Below are positions 1 to 6,233 of a stretch of 7,733 bases of DNA, piece after piece. A program made the translations under genes and the position numbers. Location of the stretch: the NCBI GenBank assembly GCA_002402125.1, contig NVVG01000163.1, positions 1-7,733 of the forward strand. The letters run 5' to 3'. Positions within the stretch are counted from its first letter, which is position 1; the number at the start of each line of letters is the position of its first letter. The notes under the pieces were generated by a model. The model was not told the DNA's origin. It searched no databases and saw nothing but the letters and a program-made list of their open reading frames with translations. Source of the DNA: Moraxellaceae bacterium (GTDB lineage: Bacteria > Pseudomonadota > Gammaproteobacteria > Pseudomonadales > Ketobacteraceae).

Positions 1-133
1 ATTGGCTAAGGAGTACAACTTGCGTGGCTCCACTGGCAGTGATTATCACGGCCCAACTGGAGGGTGGTCGCAACTGGGCAGGTTCCCGCTATTGCCACCT
101 GACTGCAAACCAATCTGGGAGTTGTTTGTGTAA
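1..133 (+). CDS. rnm: C-terminal end of RNase AM / TrpH-type PHP-domain protein (5' truncated by window)
   Basis: Reading from base 2, 43 codons are open and end at TAA 131-133. The peptide contains GSDYH followed by GGWSQLGRF and a closing proline-rich WELF segment. This resembles the C-terminus of the PHP phosphoesterase family YciV/TrpH, now called RNase AM, where a GSDFH-like motif supplies a metal-binding histidine. Family knowledge: the E. coli enzyme is a 5'-3' exonuclease that trims rRNA precursors and degrades short RNAs, and it lies directly upstream of yciO, as here. The stop overlaps the yciO ATG by one base (TAATG), so the two are probably translationally coupled in one operon. 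Only the tail is visible, so identity rests on one motif plus synteny. Confidence 0.72.
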   Translation, partial: LAKEYNLRGSTGSDYHGPTGGWSQLGRFPLLPPDCKPIWELFV

Positions 134-756
134 TGGCGCAAATTTTCAGAGTGCACCCTGTTACCCCGCAAACACGCTTGATTAAGCAGGCCGCAGATAT
201 CATCCGCAAGGGAGGGGTGGCTATCTATCCTACCGACGCAGCGTATGCCATAGGTTGTTGCATGGGTAACAAAGGCGCGTTGGATCGAATCACCCAGATT
301 CGGCAATTGGATGCGAAACATGATTTTACCATGTTGTGTCGAGATTTATCCGAGCTGGCCAATTACGCCAAAGTCGATAATATAGCTTATCGTTTGCTCA
401 AGCATAATACGCCGGGCGCGTTTACCTTTATTTTGCGGGCGACAGCGGAGGTGCCGCGGCGGTTAATGCATCCCAAGAAGAAAACCATCGGTTTGCGCGT
501 CCCGGATAACGTCATAGCATTGGCATTATTGGAAGAATTGAATGAACCGATGATGACAGCGACATTGCAGATGCCTGACGATGAGTATCCCATGACCGAC
601 CCGGAAGAGATGGCGCAGTTTATGGGAAAACAGGTAGAACTTATCATCGACGGGGGCTGGGGAGAGATGGACTGTACCACTGTTATTGATATGACTTCCG
701 ATTATCCTGAAGTCATTCGAGAAGGGAAGGGGGACACCTCTCCCTTTATGCCATAG
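133..756 (+). CDS. yciO: YciO, Sua5/YciO/YrdC-family protein
   Basis: The 207-residue product matches the length of E. coli YciO (about 206). It has the family's N-terminal YPTDAAYAIGC motif (residues 32-42), which is the nucleotide-binding P-T-D-x-x-Y-x-x-G signature, then RQLDAKHDF (57-65), PGAFTFIL (94-101) and IGLRVPDN (119-126). A C-terminal IIDGGWG...TTVIDMT...VIREGKGD segment (171-201) is also typical. It belongs to the YrdC-like fold that makes threonylcarbamoyl-AMP for tRNA t6A37. The YciO branch is a paralogue of TsaC whose cellular role is less clear, and the TsaC-type KR...SxN pattern is not obvious here. The ATG overlaps the upstream stop. A weak GGGAG (117-121) lies 11 nt before it, so coupling is the likelier entry mode. 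A -10-like TATAAT begins 8 nt after its stop. Confidence 0.93.
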   Translation: MAQIFRVHPVTPQTRLIKQAADIIRKGGVAIYPTDAAYAIGCCMGNKGALDRITQIRQLDAKHDFTMLCRDLSELANYAKVDNIAYRLLKHNTPGAFTFILRATAEVPRRLMHPKKKTIGLRVPDNVIALALLEELNEPMMTATLQMPDDEYPMTDPEEMAQFMGKQVELIIDGGWGEMDCTTVIDMTSDYPEVIREGKGDTSPFMP

Positions 757-763
757 ATACCGC

Positions 764-769
764 TATAAT
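764..769 (+). promoter_or_regulatory. Candidate -10 element for trpS
   Basis: A perfect TATAAT lies 76 nt before the trpS start and just after the yciO stop. No good -35 hexamer is visible at 16-18 nt upstream (the region reads tccctt), so this may be a weak or activator-dependent promoter, or a chance match. If used, transcription would start near 776 and give a leader of about 70 nt containing the inverted repeats at 780-828. Confidence 0.4.
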
Positions 770-779
770 CGACAACACA

Positions 780-828
780 TAACGTCAGAGATCGCCTAAA
801 AATCTCTTTCGATCAAAGAATAACGTTA
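780..828 (+). promoter_or_regulatory. Inverted repeats in the trpS leader (possible structured 5' UTR)
   Basis: TAACGT (780-785) is complementary to ACGTTA (823-828). Nested inside, AGAGAT (787-792) pairs with ATCTCT (802-807) across a 9-nt loop. A competing small hairpin CTTT/AAAG (806-809 with 815-818) shares bases 806-807 with the previous one. There is no ATG and no TGG codon in this stretch, so it is not a classic tryptophan leader peptide, and no poly-T run follows any stem. Stems of only 4-6 bp could be chance. The regulatory role is inference. Confidence 0.3.
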
Positions 829-834
829 AATTTC

Positions 835-839
835 AGGAG
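835..839 (+). promoter_or_regulatory. Ribosome binding site fixing the TTG start of trpS
   Basis: AGGAG lies 6 nt before the TTG at 846. The next in-frame ATG is codon 14, already inside the conserved LSGMRPTG segment, which would remove part of the ATP-binding region. The TTG is therefore the only sensible start. Confidence 0.85.
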
Positions 840-845
840 TTTATA

Positions 846-2060
846 TTGAGTTCCGTGATCTCGGGTCAGCGGGTATTATCCGGTATGAGACCCACCGGCA
901 GCTTGCATCTAGGCCATTACCATGGCGTATTGAAAAACTGGATAGAGTTGCAACATGAGTTTGAGTGTTTCTTCTTTGTTGCCGATTGGCATGCATTGAC
1001 TACACATTATGAAGATCCTCGAATTATTGAGGAATCAGTGTGGGACATGGTGATAGATTGGTTGGCTGCAGGGGTTAACCCTGGTTCGGTCACTCTCTTT
1101 GTTCAGTCCCGTGTACCCGAGCATGCAGAGTTGCACTTGTTGTTATCCATGATGACGCCGTTGGGTTGGTTAGAACGAGTGCCCTCTTATAAGGATCAAC
1201 AGGAGCAGCTAAAAGAGAAAGACTTGGCTACTTATGGGTTCTTGGGGTATCCCTTGCTGCAAAGCGCCGATATCTTGATGTACCGTGCAGGAAGGGTACC
1301 TGTTGGGGCGGATCAAGTTGCTCACGTAGAGTTAACTCGAGAAGTCGCGCGCCGGTTTAACTTTTTATACGGCAAAGAGCCAGGTTTTGAGCAGTTAGTA
1401 GAGCAAGCTATCAGTAAAATGGGCAAGAAGAACGCAAAGCTGTACCGTAACTTATTGAAAAAGTTCCAAGAGCAGGGTGATGATGATGCGTTGCAAACCG
1501 CTCACGCGTTGGTAAATGACCAACAAAACATTGCCTTAGCAGATAAGGATCGGTTGCACGGTTTTATTGAAGGCAGTGGTCGAGTCATTCTTCCAGAACC
1601 CCAGGCGCTGCTTACCTCTGCCTCAAAAATGCCAGGGCTGGATGGTCGTAAGATGTCTAAGTCCTACAATAATACGATTAAAATGCGCGAAGCCCCCGAT
1701 GATGTGAGTACTAAAATACGTACCATGCCAACGGACCCAGCGCGCGCCAGAAGAACCGATAAGGGCGACCCAGAAAAATGTCCGGTTTGGCAGTGGCATT
1801 TGGTGTATACCGATGAAGGCATACATCAGTGGGTGCAAGAAGGTTGTCGAAGTGCGAGTATAGGGTGTGTGGATTGTAAAAAACCGCTAATTGAAGCCGT
1901 GCAAGCAGAGTTAGAGCCTATCCGTCAGCGGGCCAATGAATATACTGCAGACCCAGATTTGGTGAAGAGTATTGTGGCCGAAGGTAATGAGAAAGCTCGT
2001 GATGCGGCACGCCAAACATTAGAAGAAGTTCGAGAGTCTATGGGCCTCGCATACCGGTAG
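846..2060 (+). CDS. trpS: Tryptophanyl-tRNA synthetase, long form with four-cysteine motif
   Basis: This is a class I aminoacyl-tRNA synthetase that charges tRNA-Trp with tryptophan in the cytosol. The HIGH motif appears as HLGH (residues 21-24) after SGMRPTGSL, and the KMSKS loop is exact at 269-273 within GLDGRKMSKSYNN. The family landmarks FFFVADWHALT (42-52) and QSADILMYRA (139-148) are present. At 404 residues it is about 70 longer than E. coli TrpRS. The extra length lies mostly at about 178-248, between the FNFLYG helix and LPEPQALL, and such an insert is known in pseudomonad-type TrpRS. C312, C334, C341 and C344 form C-x21-C-x6-C-x2-C, close to the [4Fe-4S] site reported for Thermotoga maritima TrpRS. 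It starts at TTG with a good AGGAG. scpA follows 5 nt after the stop, so the two are probably cotranscribed. Confidence 0.97.
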   Translation: MSSVISGQRVLSGMRPTGSLHLGHYHGVLKNWIELQHEFECFFFVADWHALTTHYEDPRIIEESVWDMVIDWLAAGVNPGSVTLFVQSRVPEHAELHLLLSMMTPLGWLERVPSYKDQQEQLKEKDLATYGFLGYPLLQSADILMYRAGRVPVGADQVAHVELTREVARRFNFLYGKEPGFEQLVEQAISKMGKKNAKLYRNLLKKFQEQGDDDALQTAHALVNDQQNIALADKDRLHGFIEGSGRVILPEPQALLTSASKMPGLDGRKMSKSYNNTIKMREAPDDVSTKIRTMPTDPARARRTDKGDPEKCPVWQWHLVYTDEGIHQWVQEGCRSASIGCVDCKKPLIEAVQAELEPIRQRANEYTADPDLVKSIVAEGNEKARDAARQTLEEVRESMGLAYR

Positions 2061-2065
2061 CTAAA

Positions 2066-3022
2066 ATGTCAGACGAATTAGAATTACAAGCACCAGCGAT
2101 GTTGCTGTCAGAACAAGAGGCTGCACCATCCGCAGTGTCGGAAGCGGGCAAGCGAATAAACCCTGATATAAAGGCTGATGTGGCCGGTGCTCCTGATGAC
2201 GGTGTATTGAAGCAAGAAGAAATGCCATTTGCCATGGTGTATGGCGAAGCGGTTACTAAATTGCCTGAAGACCTTTATATTCCCCCCGACGCACTTGAGG
2301 TGTTTTTGGAGGCATTCGAAGGGCCGCTGGATTTACTGTTGTATCTTATTAAACGACAGAATCTGGATATTTTGAATGTCTCGGTGGCGGAAATTACCAC
2401 ACAATACATGGAGTATGTGGATCTCATGGACTCGCTCAATTTTGAGTTGGCGGCAGAATATTTGGTAATGGCGGCGCTATTAGGAGAGATAAAGTCGCGC
2501 AGTTTGTTGCCTCGACAAACAGAAGAGGAAGAGGATGAAGGTGACCCGCGGGCAGAATTGATTCGCCGATTACAAGAGTATGAGCGCTTCAAAACCGCGG
2601 CCGAAGATATCGATGAGATGCCCAGAGTGGGTCGCGATATTTTTATTGCCGATGTAGCCCCGCCTGGATTTAAAAAAGAAATACCACCACCCGATGTTGA
2701 TTTAAAAGAGGTCTTGTTGGCACTGCAGGATGTGTTGCAACGAGCCGATATGTTTGAAAGTCACCAGGTAGAAAGGGAAAGACTGTCTACTCGGGAGCGT
2801 ATGTCGCAGGTGTTAGAGCGTTTGAATGGCGCGCGTTTTGTTCCTTTTGGATCGCTTTTTACCGTTGCGGAAGGTCGTTTAGGTGTCGTGGTGACATTTC
2901 TTGCAATATTGGAATTGGTCAAAGAGCAGTTAGTGGAATTAATTCAACACGAACCTTTTGGTTCCATTCATGTAAAAGCCCGTACTTCTGCATTGGAAGA
3001 TGCTGAGCCTGTAGAGAGTTAA
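2066..3022 (+). CDS. scpA: Segregation and condensation protein A (kleisin)
   Basis: ScpA is the kleisin subunit that bridges SMC heads and binds ScpB in the bacterial condensin complex on the nucleoid. The 318-residue protein has the diagnostic FEGPLDLLLYLIKRQNLDI segment (residues 84-102), then VAEITTQYMEY and the helix AAEYLVMAALLGEIKSRSLLP (129-149), and an acidic linker TEEEEDEGD (152-160). The C-terminal winged helix ends near LVELIQHEPFGSI (289-301). The first 52 residues are a variable acidic leader, and family conservation begins around PFAMVYGEAV (54-63). The chosen ATG (2066) lies 5 nt after the trpS stop and has no clear Shine-Dalgarno, suggesting reinitiation. An in-frame ATG at 2222 (residue 53) is a possible alternative start. 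scpB follows 3 nt after the stop. An smc gene is not in this window. Confidence 0.95.
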   Translation: MSDELELQAPAMLLSEQEAAPSAVSEAGKRINPDIKADVAGAPDDGVLKQEEMPFAMVYGEAVTKLPEDLYIPPDALEVFLEAFEGPLDLLLYLIKRQNLDILNVSVAEITTQYMEYVDLMDSLNFELAAEYLVMAALLGEIKSRSLLPRQTEEEEDEGDPRAELIRRLQEYERFKTAAEDIDEMPRVGRDIFIADVAPPGFKKEIPPPDVDLKEVLLALQDVLQRADMFESHQVERERLSTRERMSQVLERLNGARFVPFGSLFTVAEGRLGVVVTFLAILELVKEQLVELIQHEPFGSIHVKARTSALEDAEPVES

Positions 3023-3025
3023 CGA

Positions 3026-4087
3026 ATGCCTTGGGATAAAGATAAAATTAAGAGAATCGTAGAAGGTGCACTATTTTCTGCGGGACAACCGATGAGTATT
3101 GATCGCTTAGGCGGGCTGTTTTTTGATGAGGAGCGTCCCACTAAAGATGAATTCAAAGAGGCGCTATCGACCTTAGAGGAAGATTACGCAGAAAAAGGCG
3201 TGGTGCTAAAAGAAGTAGCCTCCGGTTACCGTTTCCAAGTACAAGAAGATGTAGGGCAGTGGGTAAGTCGCCTGTGGGATGAAAAACCCGTGCGTTATTC
3301 CCGTGCTTTACTGGAAACGCTAGCATTGGTGGCGTATCGCCAGCCAATCACTCGAGGTGAAATAGAAGAAATTCGTGGCGTGAGTGTTAGCTCTCATATC
3401 ATGAAAACCTTGCTAGAGCGAGAATGGGTGCGTGTGGTGGGTCATCGTGATGTACCGGGACGTCCTGCAATGTTTGCAACTACGCGCATCTTTTTGGATT
3501 ATTTTGATCTTAAAGGTTTAGTGGACTTGCCGCCATTATCTGAGATTCGAGATTTTGATAAAATTAATGAAGAATTAGAGTTAGAAGACGTTGTACCCGA
3601 AGGCACGATTACGTTGAATGCTGAAGGCGCAAGCGCTAAAAAGGGTGAAGAAGAGAGTGAAAAAGGGAGTGAAGACAGCGAGTTGTTAGATACAGAGGGT
3701 TCGCCTGAGGCAAGCGTTGAATCAAATGTTGAATTAAGCGTTGAATCAACAGCCGAACTAAACACTGAAACTGACTCTACCCTAGATTCAGCAATGGACA
3801 GCGTAGCGGATACTGAGATAAGCCTTGAAAATAGTGGTGAGCGTAAGAATACGCTCTCGGATCTTGTTCGGCAGTTTGAAGAAAGCAAAGAGAGCGATGC
3901 GGAATCCGAAGATGAGGATGGCTTGGATGCTGCGGTTGCTTCTGCGGCGCAGGTAGATGAAGACTTGATGGTGGCAGAAATCGTTGAGCGCCAATTGGAA
4001 CAACATGGTGAAGTGATTTCTGATGTTGCTGCCGATGTTACTGCTGACGTCGCAAGTAGTGATGAGATGCAAGGTGAACCAGAATAA
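3026..4087 (+). CDS. scpB: Segregation and condensation protein B with long acidic tail
   Basis: ScpB is the winged-helix partner that dimerises and binds ScpA in SMC-ScpAB. Residues 1-175 are canonical: IKRIVEGALFSAGQPMS (8-24), the first winged helix, then ALLETLALVAYRQPITRGEI (94-113) and EIRGVSVSSHIMKTLLE (115-131). The second wing closes with GRPAMFATTRIFLDYFDL (145-162) and LPPLSEI (168-174). Residues from about 178 to 353 form a very acidic, Ser/Glu/Asp-rich tail that is probably disordered. It includes three octapeptide repeats at 230-253 and a possible helix at about 275-290. ScpB cores are usually around 180-200 residues, so this tail nearly doubles the protein. Extended ScpB proteins are known in pseudomonad relatives. 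The start has GAGAG (3014-3018) 7 nt upstream and lies 3 nt after scpA, so the pair is an operon. Confidence 0.95.
   Translation: MPWDKDKIKRIVEGALFSAGQPMSIDRLGGLFFDEERPTKDEFKEALSTLEEDYAEKGVVLKEVASGYRFQVQEDVGQWVSRLWDEKPVRYSRALLETLALVAYRQPITRGEIEEIRGVSVSSHIMKTLLEREWVRVVGHRDVPGRPAMFATTRIFLDYFDLKGLVDLPPLSEIRDFDKINEELELEDVVPEGTITLNAEGASAKKGEEESEKGSEDSELLDTEGSPEASVESNVELSVESTAELNTETDSTLDSAMDSVADTEISLENSGERKNTLSDLVRQFEESKESDAESEDEDGLDAAVASAAQVDEDLMVAEIVERQLEQHGEVISDVAADVTADVASSDEMQGEPE
3713..3784 (+). repeat. Three degenerate 24-bp repeats (octapeptide) inside scpB
   Basis: Within the acidic tail the protein reads SVESNVEL, SVESTAEL, NTETDSTL (residues 230-253), an in-frame 8-residue period. At DNA level the 14-mer aagcgttgaatcaa occurs exactly at 3712-3725 and 3736-3749, 24 bp apart, which shows a recent duplication. 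The third unit is diverged. Confidence 0.75.
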
Positions 4088-4126
4088 CGTTGTTTGTATC
4101 TGAATGCAGGTCGACTGTGTATCTTT

Positions 4127-4157
4127 GTTACAGGGCTGCTAATTCCTCAGATATAAT
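4127..4157 (+). promoter_or_regulatory. Candidate promoter upstream of rluB
   Basis: TATAAT at 4152-4157 is a perfect -10. GTTACA at 4127-4132 is a four-of-six -35 candidate, but the spacer of 19 nt is long. Transcription would begin near 4164 and give a leader of about 170 nt that includes the 13-bp repeats. Moderate to weak support. Confidence 0.35.
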
Positions 4158-4225
4158 GATATTCTAGCGTTGCCTGCGGTACCTCTAGAGCATGACATAA
4201 CTGTAAAGTCGGCGTTTTTTTGGTC

Positions 4226-4264
4226 GATTTACTCCCTTGATTTTACTGTGTGATTTTACTGTGT
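4226..4264 (+). repeat. 13-bp tandem repeat upstream of rluB
   Basis: Two perfect adjacent copies of gattttactgtgt (4239-4251 and 4252-4264) are preceded in phase by a degenerate copy gatttactccctt (4226-4238). T-tracts at 4215 and 4267 are exactly 52 nt (4 x 13) apart, so the 13-nt phase may extend over 4213-4277. Whether these are protein sites or simple slippage products cannot be told. Confidence 0.8.
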
Positions 4265-4337
4265 AATTTTTTTGGCTTAGTACTTTGTTTGCGATCAATA
4301 GTGACTCCTTTGCCGTAGCACCGAAGGATATAATTTT

Positions 4338-5180
4338 ATGACAGAAAAGATACAAAAAGTGATGGCGCGAGTGGGGCTAGGGTCTCGGCGTGCGATGGAA
4401 AAATGGATTGCTGAAGGCCGAGTGAGCGTTAATGGCAAACTAGCCAAGCTAGGGGATCGAATCGGTGATGGGCAAGCGCTACGCGTTGATGGTAGGGTTG
4501 TTCAATTTCAGACCGAGTCGGAAAGTTTGCGCAGGGTTATTCTTTACAATAAACCTGAAGGGCAGGTGTGTACGCGAACCGATCCTGAAGGTAGACCAAC
4601 GGTTTTTGATCGGCTTCCTCAATTACAGGGCGAGCGTTGGGTAGCGGTTGGCCGCCTTGATATTAATACTCAGGGACTGATTTTGTTCACCACTGATGGT
4701 GAATTAGCCAATCAACTGATGCATCCATCATCGGAAATTGAACGAGAGTACGCGGTGCGTGTGCGTGGCGAAGTCAGCAAAGAGGCCTTGAATAATATGC
4801 GCAATGGCGTGCAATTGGATGATGGCGAGGCACGTTTTGACGATATAGTGGATAGTGGTGGTGAAGGTTATAACCATTGGTATCACGTATTAATTGCAGA
4901 GGGACGCAAGCGTGAAGTTCGACGGCTTTGGGAATCGCAAGATATTCAAGTTAGCCGTCTTATTCGTGTCAGATACGGTTGTGCTGTGCTACCTAGAGGC
5001 ATGCAAACCGGAAAATCTATTGAGTTGCCTAAGGATGAGATCGATGCATTGGCGCGATTGTGTGGGGCAGGCTTGAAAAAACGTACGGGGTTGTATGGTC
5101 GTGCCAAGGTGCGTGCAGACCGTGCCACAGAAAAGACGACGAAACCACGGGGTGGTTATTTGCGTAGGTCCCGGACTTAA
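4338..5180 (+). CDS. rluB: Ribosomal large subunit pseudouridine synthase B
   Basis: This is an RsuA/RluB-family enzyme that isomerises a uridine of 23S rRNA (U2605 in E. coli) to pseudouridine during 50S assembly. An N-terminal S4 RNA-binding domain spans about residues 1-50 (MARVGLGSRRAMEKWIAEGR then VNGK). The catalytic domain has YNKPEGQVCT (70-79), the active-site GRLDINTQGL (105-114) with catalytic Asp108, and EGRKREVRRLWE (188-199). A basic tail (about 247-280) rich in Lys and Arg is typical of RluB and probably helps bind rRNA. The ATG follows AAGGA by 9 nt. Synteny with scpAB supports RluB over the paralogues RluE, RluF and RsuA. It ends 21 nt before the left arm of a strong terminator shared with the convergent gene. 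Confidence 0.94.
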   Translation: MTEKIQKVMARVGLGSRRAMEKWIAEGRVSVNGKLAKLGDRIGDGQALRVDGRVVQFQTESESLRRVILYNKPEGQVCTRTDPEGRPTVFDRLPQLQGERWVAVGRLDINTQGLILFTTDGELANQLMHPSSEIEREYAVRVRGEVSKEALNNMRNGVQLDDGEARFDDIVDSGGEGYNHWYHVLIAEGRKREVRRLWESQDIQVSRLIRVRYGCAVLPRGMQTGKSIELPKDEIDALARLCGAGLKKRTGLYGRAKVRADRATEKTTKPRGGYLRRSRT

Positions 5181-5201
5181 ATTGTTTTAATATTGTAAGC
5201 T

Positions 5202-5252
5202 AAAAAAGCCCGCATTCTTCCGATGTTTAATTGGAGGAAAGCGGGCTTTTTT
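5202..5252. terminator. Bidirectional intrinsic terminator between rluB and the GGEEF gene
   Basis: AAAAAAGCCCGC (5202-5213) is perfectly complementary to GCGGGCTTTTTT (5241-5252). After an A-A mismatch the stem continues for 7 pairs, including one G-U (5215-5221 with 5233-5239), around an 11-nt loop. It has a T-run on both strands and lies between two convergent stops (5180 and 5277), so it can end both transcripts. Confidence 0.95.
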
Positions 5253-5276
5253 GCTATTGATTAGCGTTGTCTAAGA

Positions 5277-6233
5277 CTATTGCGCATCAGTAACCATTTC
5301 TTCCTCATCAGCATGAGTAATGCAATTTCGACCTTTTGCCTTGGATCTATACAGGGCTTTATCGGCACGGTCTAATAACACTTCTTTGGTTTCTCCATGG
5401 CGCAACGTCGCGGCCCCAAGGCTGATGGTGACCGGGATATTATTGTTCTCAAAGTTAAAGGACAAGTTGGCAATGGTTGAACGTAATCGCTCTGCGGTAA
5501 TACAAGAACCCGCAATATCTGTTTTGTTGAGCAGTACAACAAATTCTTCCCCACCGTAACGGAATGTCATGTCGGCACAGCGGCTGGCGGCCTGTAGACT
5601 GCGCACCACTGACTTTAGGACATAGTCGCCAGCGGCATGGCCGTACTGATCATTTACCTTTTTAAAATAATCCAAATCTAACATCAGGATCGATAGTGGC
5701 TGGTGGTAACGAGAGGCGAGATCAAATTCTCTAGCCATTACGTTTTCCATGCAGATACGGTTTCCCGCACCGGTCAAGGAGTCGGTTAATGCGGACTTAA
5801 CGGCTTCTTGGTAACGCAGGCCGTTACGAAGAGGGTAAATGAGGCACGCCATTAATCGTTCAAGGGTTTCTAATTCAGGTTCACTAAAGCGAGTGCTATG
5901 TCGATGGAAGCTTAGCTCGCCTAGAAAATCATCCGGAGTTTGCAGTCGATAGCTACTAGAGTGGCCATTGGTTTTTCCGATGGAGTGCTCGTAGTGGTAA
6001 GCCTGGTGCTGGTAAGCTAAGCCATCAAATGGAATAAGTTGGGACACTTCCTCGTGAAATATGTGAAGAATCTCTCCCAGCTCGATGCTGGTTTGCAGAA
6101 CAGTGCCAAGACGATTAATAAGACTGCTCGCAGATAATTGTGAGCTCTTATTTTTTTTGGACTTGTGACGATATGATCGAGTCAGCTTGCTGGTGTCAAA
6201 ATCCAATATCCGTGCTGTCATTGGTGCAGCCAT
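5277..6233 (-). CDS. Diguanylate cyclase with GAF-like N-terminal domain (GGEEF)
   Basis: The enzyme should condense two GTP into cyclic di-GMP. In 318-residue numbering the C-terminal GGDEF domain starts near the DSLTGAGNR motif (151-159). It carries metal-binding DLDYFKKVND (186-195), the I-site RCAD (218-221) exactly five residues before the active-site GGEEF (227-231), and the terminal ADKALYRSKAKGRN (290-303). Catalytic and product-inhibition sites are thus intact. Residues about 38-140 look like a small GAF-type sensor (LIPFDGLAY, LGELSFHR, FSEPELETLERL). No signal peptide or membrane segment is seen, so it is probably cytosolic. I chose ATG 6233, which has GAGG 9 nt upstream. A TTG at 6281 adds 16 residues without a good site, and ATG 6221 lacks one. 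A GGDEF gene beside rluB also occurs in Pseudomonas aeruginosa (PA3177/PA3179, from memory). Confidence 0.93.
   Translation of the reverse strand: MAAPMTARILDFDTSKLTRSYRHKSKKNKSSQLSASSLINRLGTVLQTSIELGEILHIFHEEVSQLIPFDGLAYQHQAYHYEHSIGKTNGHSSSYRLQTPDDFLGELSFHRHSTRFSEPELETLERLMACLIYPLRNGLRYQEAVKSALTDSLTGAGNRICMENVMAREFDLASRYHQPLSILMLDLDYFKKVNDQYGHAAGDYVLKSVVRSLQAASRCADMTFRYGGEEFVVLLNKTDIAGSCITAERLRSTIANLSFNFENNNIPVTISLGAATLRHGETKEVLLDRADKALYRSKAKGRNCITHADEEEMVTDAQ

Larger units (their letters stand above)
4088..4337 (+). other. Intergenic region between scpB and rluB
   Basis: These 250 nt are AT-rich and hold no plausible gene. I see no stem with a T-run that would serve as a terminator for scpB. 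The region contains a TATAAT (4152-4157), a 13-bp tandem repeat (4226-4264) flanked by two TTTTTTTGG runs (4215-4223 and 4267-4275), and an AAGGA (4324-4328) 9 nt before the rluB ATG. Its length suggests that rluB has its own promoter, though read-through from scpB is not excluded. Confidence 0.6.

Noticed and set aside
770..845. Tryptophan attenuator or T-box control of trpS
   Set aside because: There is no short ORF with tandem TGG codons, no T-box sequence and no terminator with a T-run in this leader.
3499..4072. Leftward open frames opposite scpB (129 and 94 codons)
   Set aside because: These are mirror frames of the GAA/GAT/AGC-rich acidic tail, producing serine-rich or unstructured peptides. 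scpB in the same place has clear family identity and coding context.
4105..4190. Matches to cloning-vector polylinker sites (tgcaggtcgact; ggtacc next to tctagag)
   Set aside because: The sites are short, in the wrong order, and separated by about 60 nt of native-looking sequence. They are most simply chance restriction sites rather than vector contamination.
4201..4230. Possible scpB terminator with GTAAA/TTTAC arms and a T7 run
   Set aside because: The T-run lies in the loop, not after the stem, and the stem needs a bulge, so it does not fit an intrinsic terminator.
4226..4264. Resemblance of the 13-bp repeats to the 13-mer unwinding repeats of oriC
   Set aside because: The unit does not fit the GATC-containing 13-mer consensus, I see no DnaA-box cluster beside it, and the neighbouring genes (scpB, rluB) are not typical origin neighbours.
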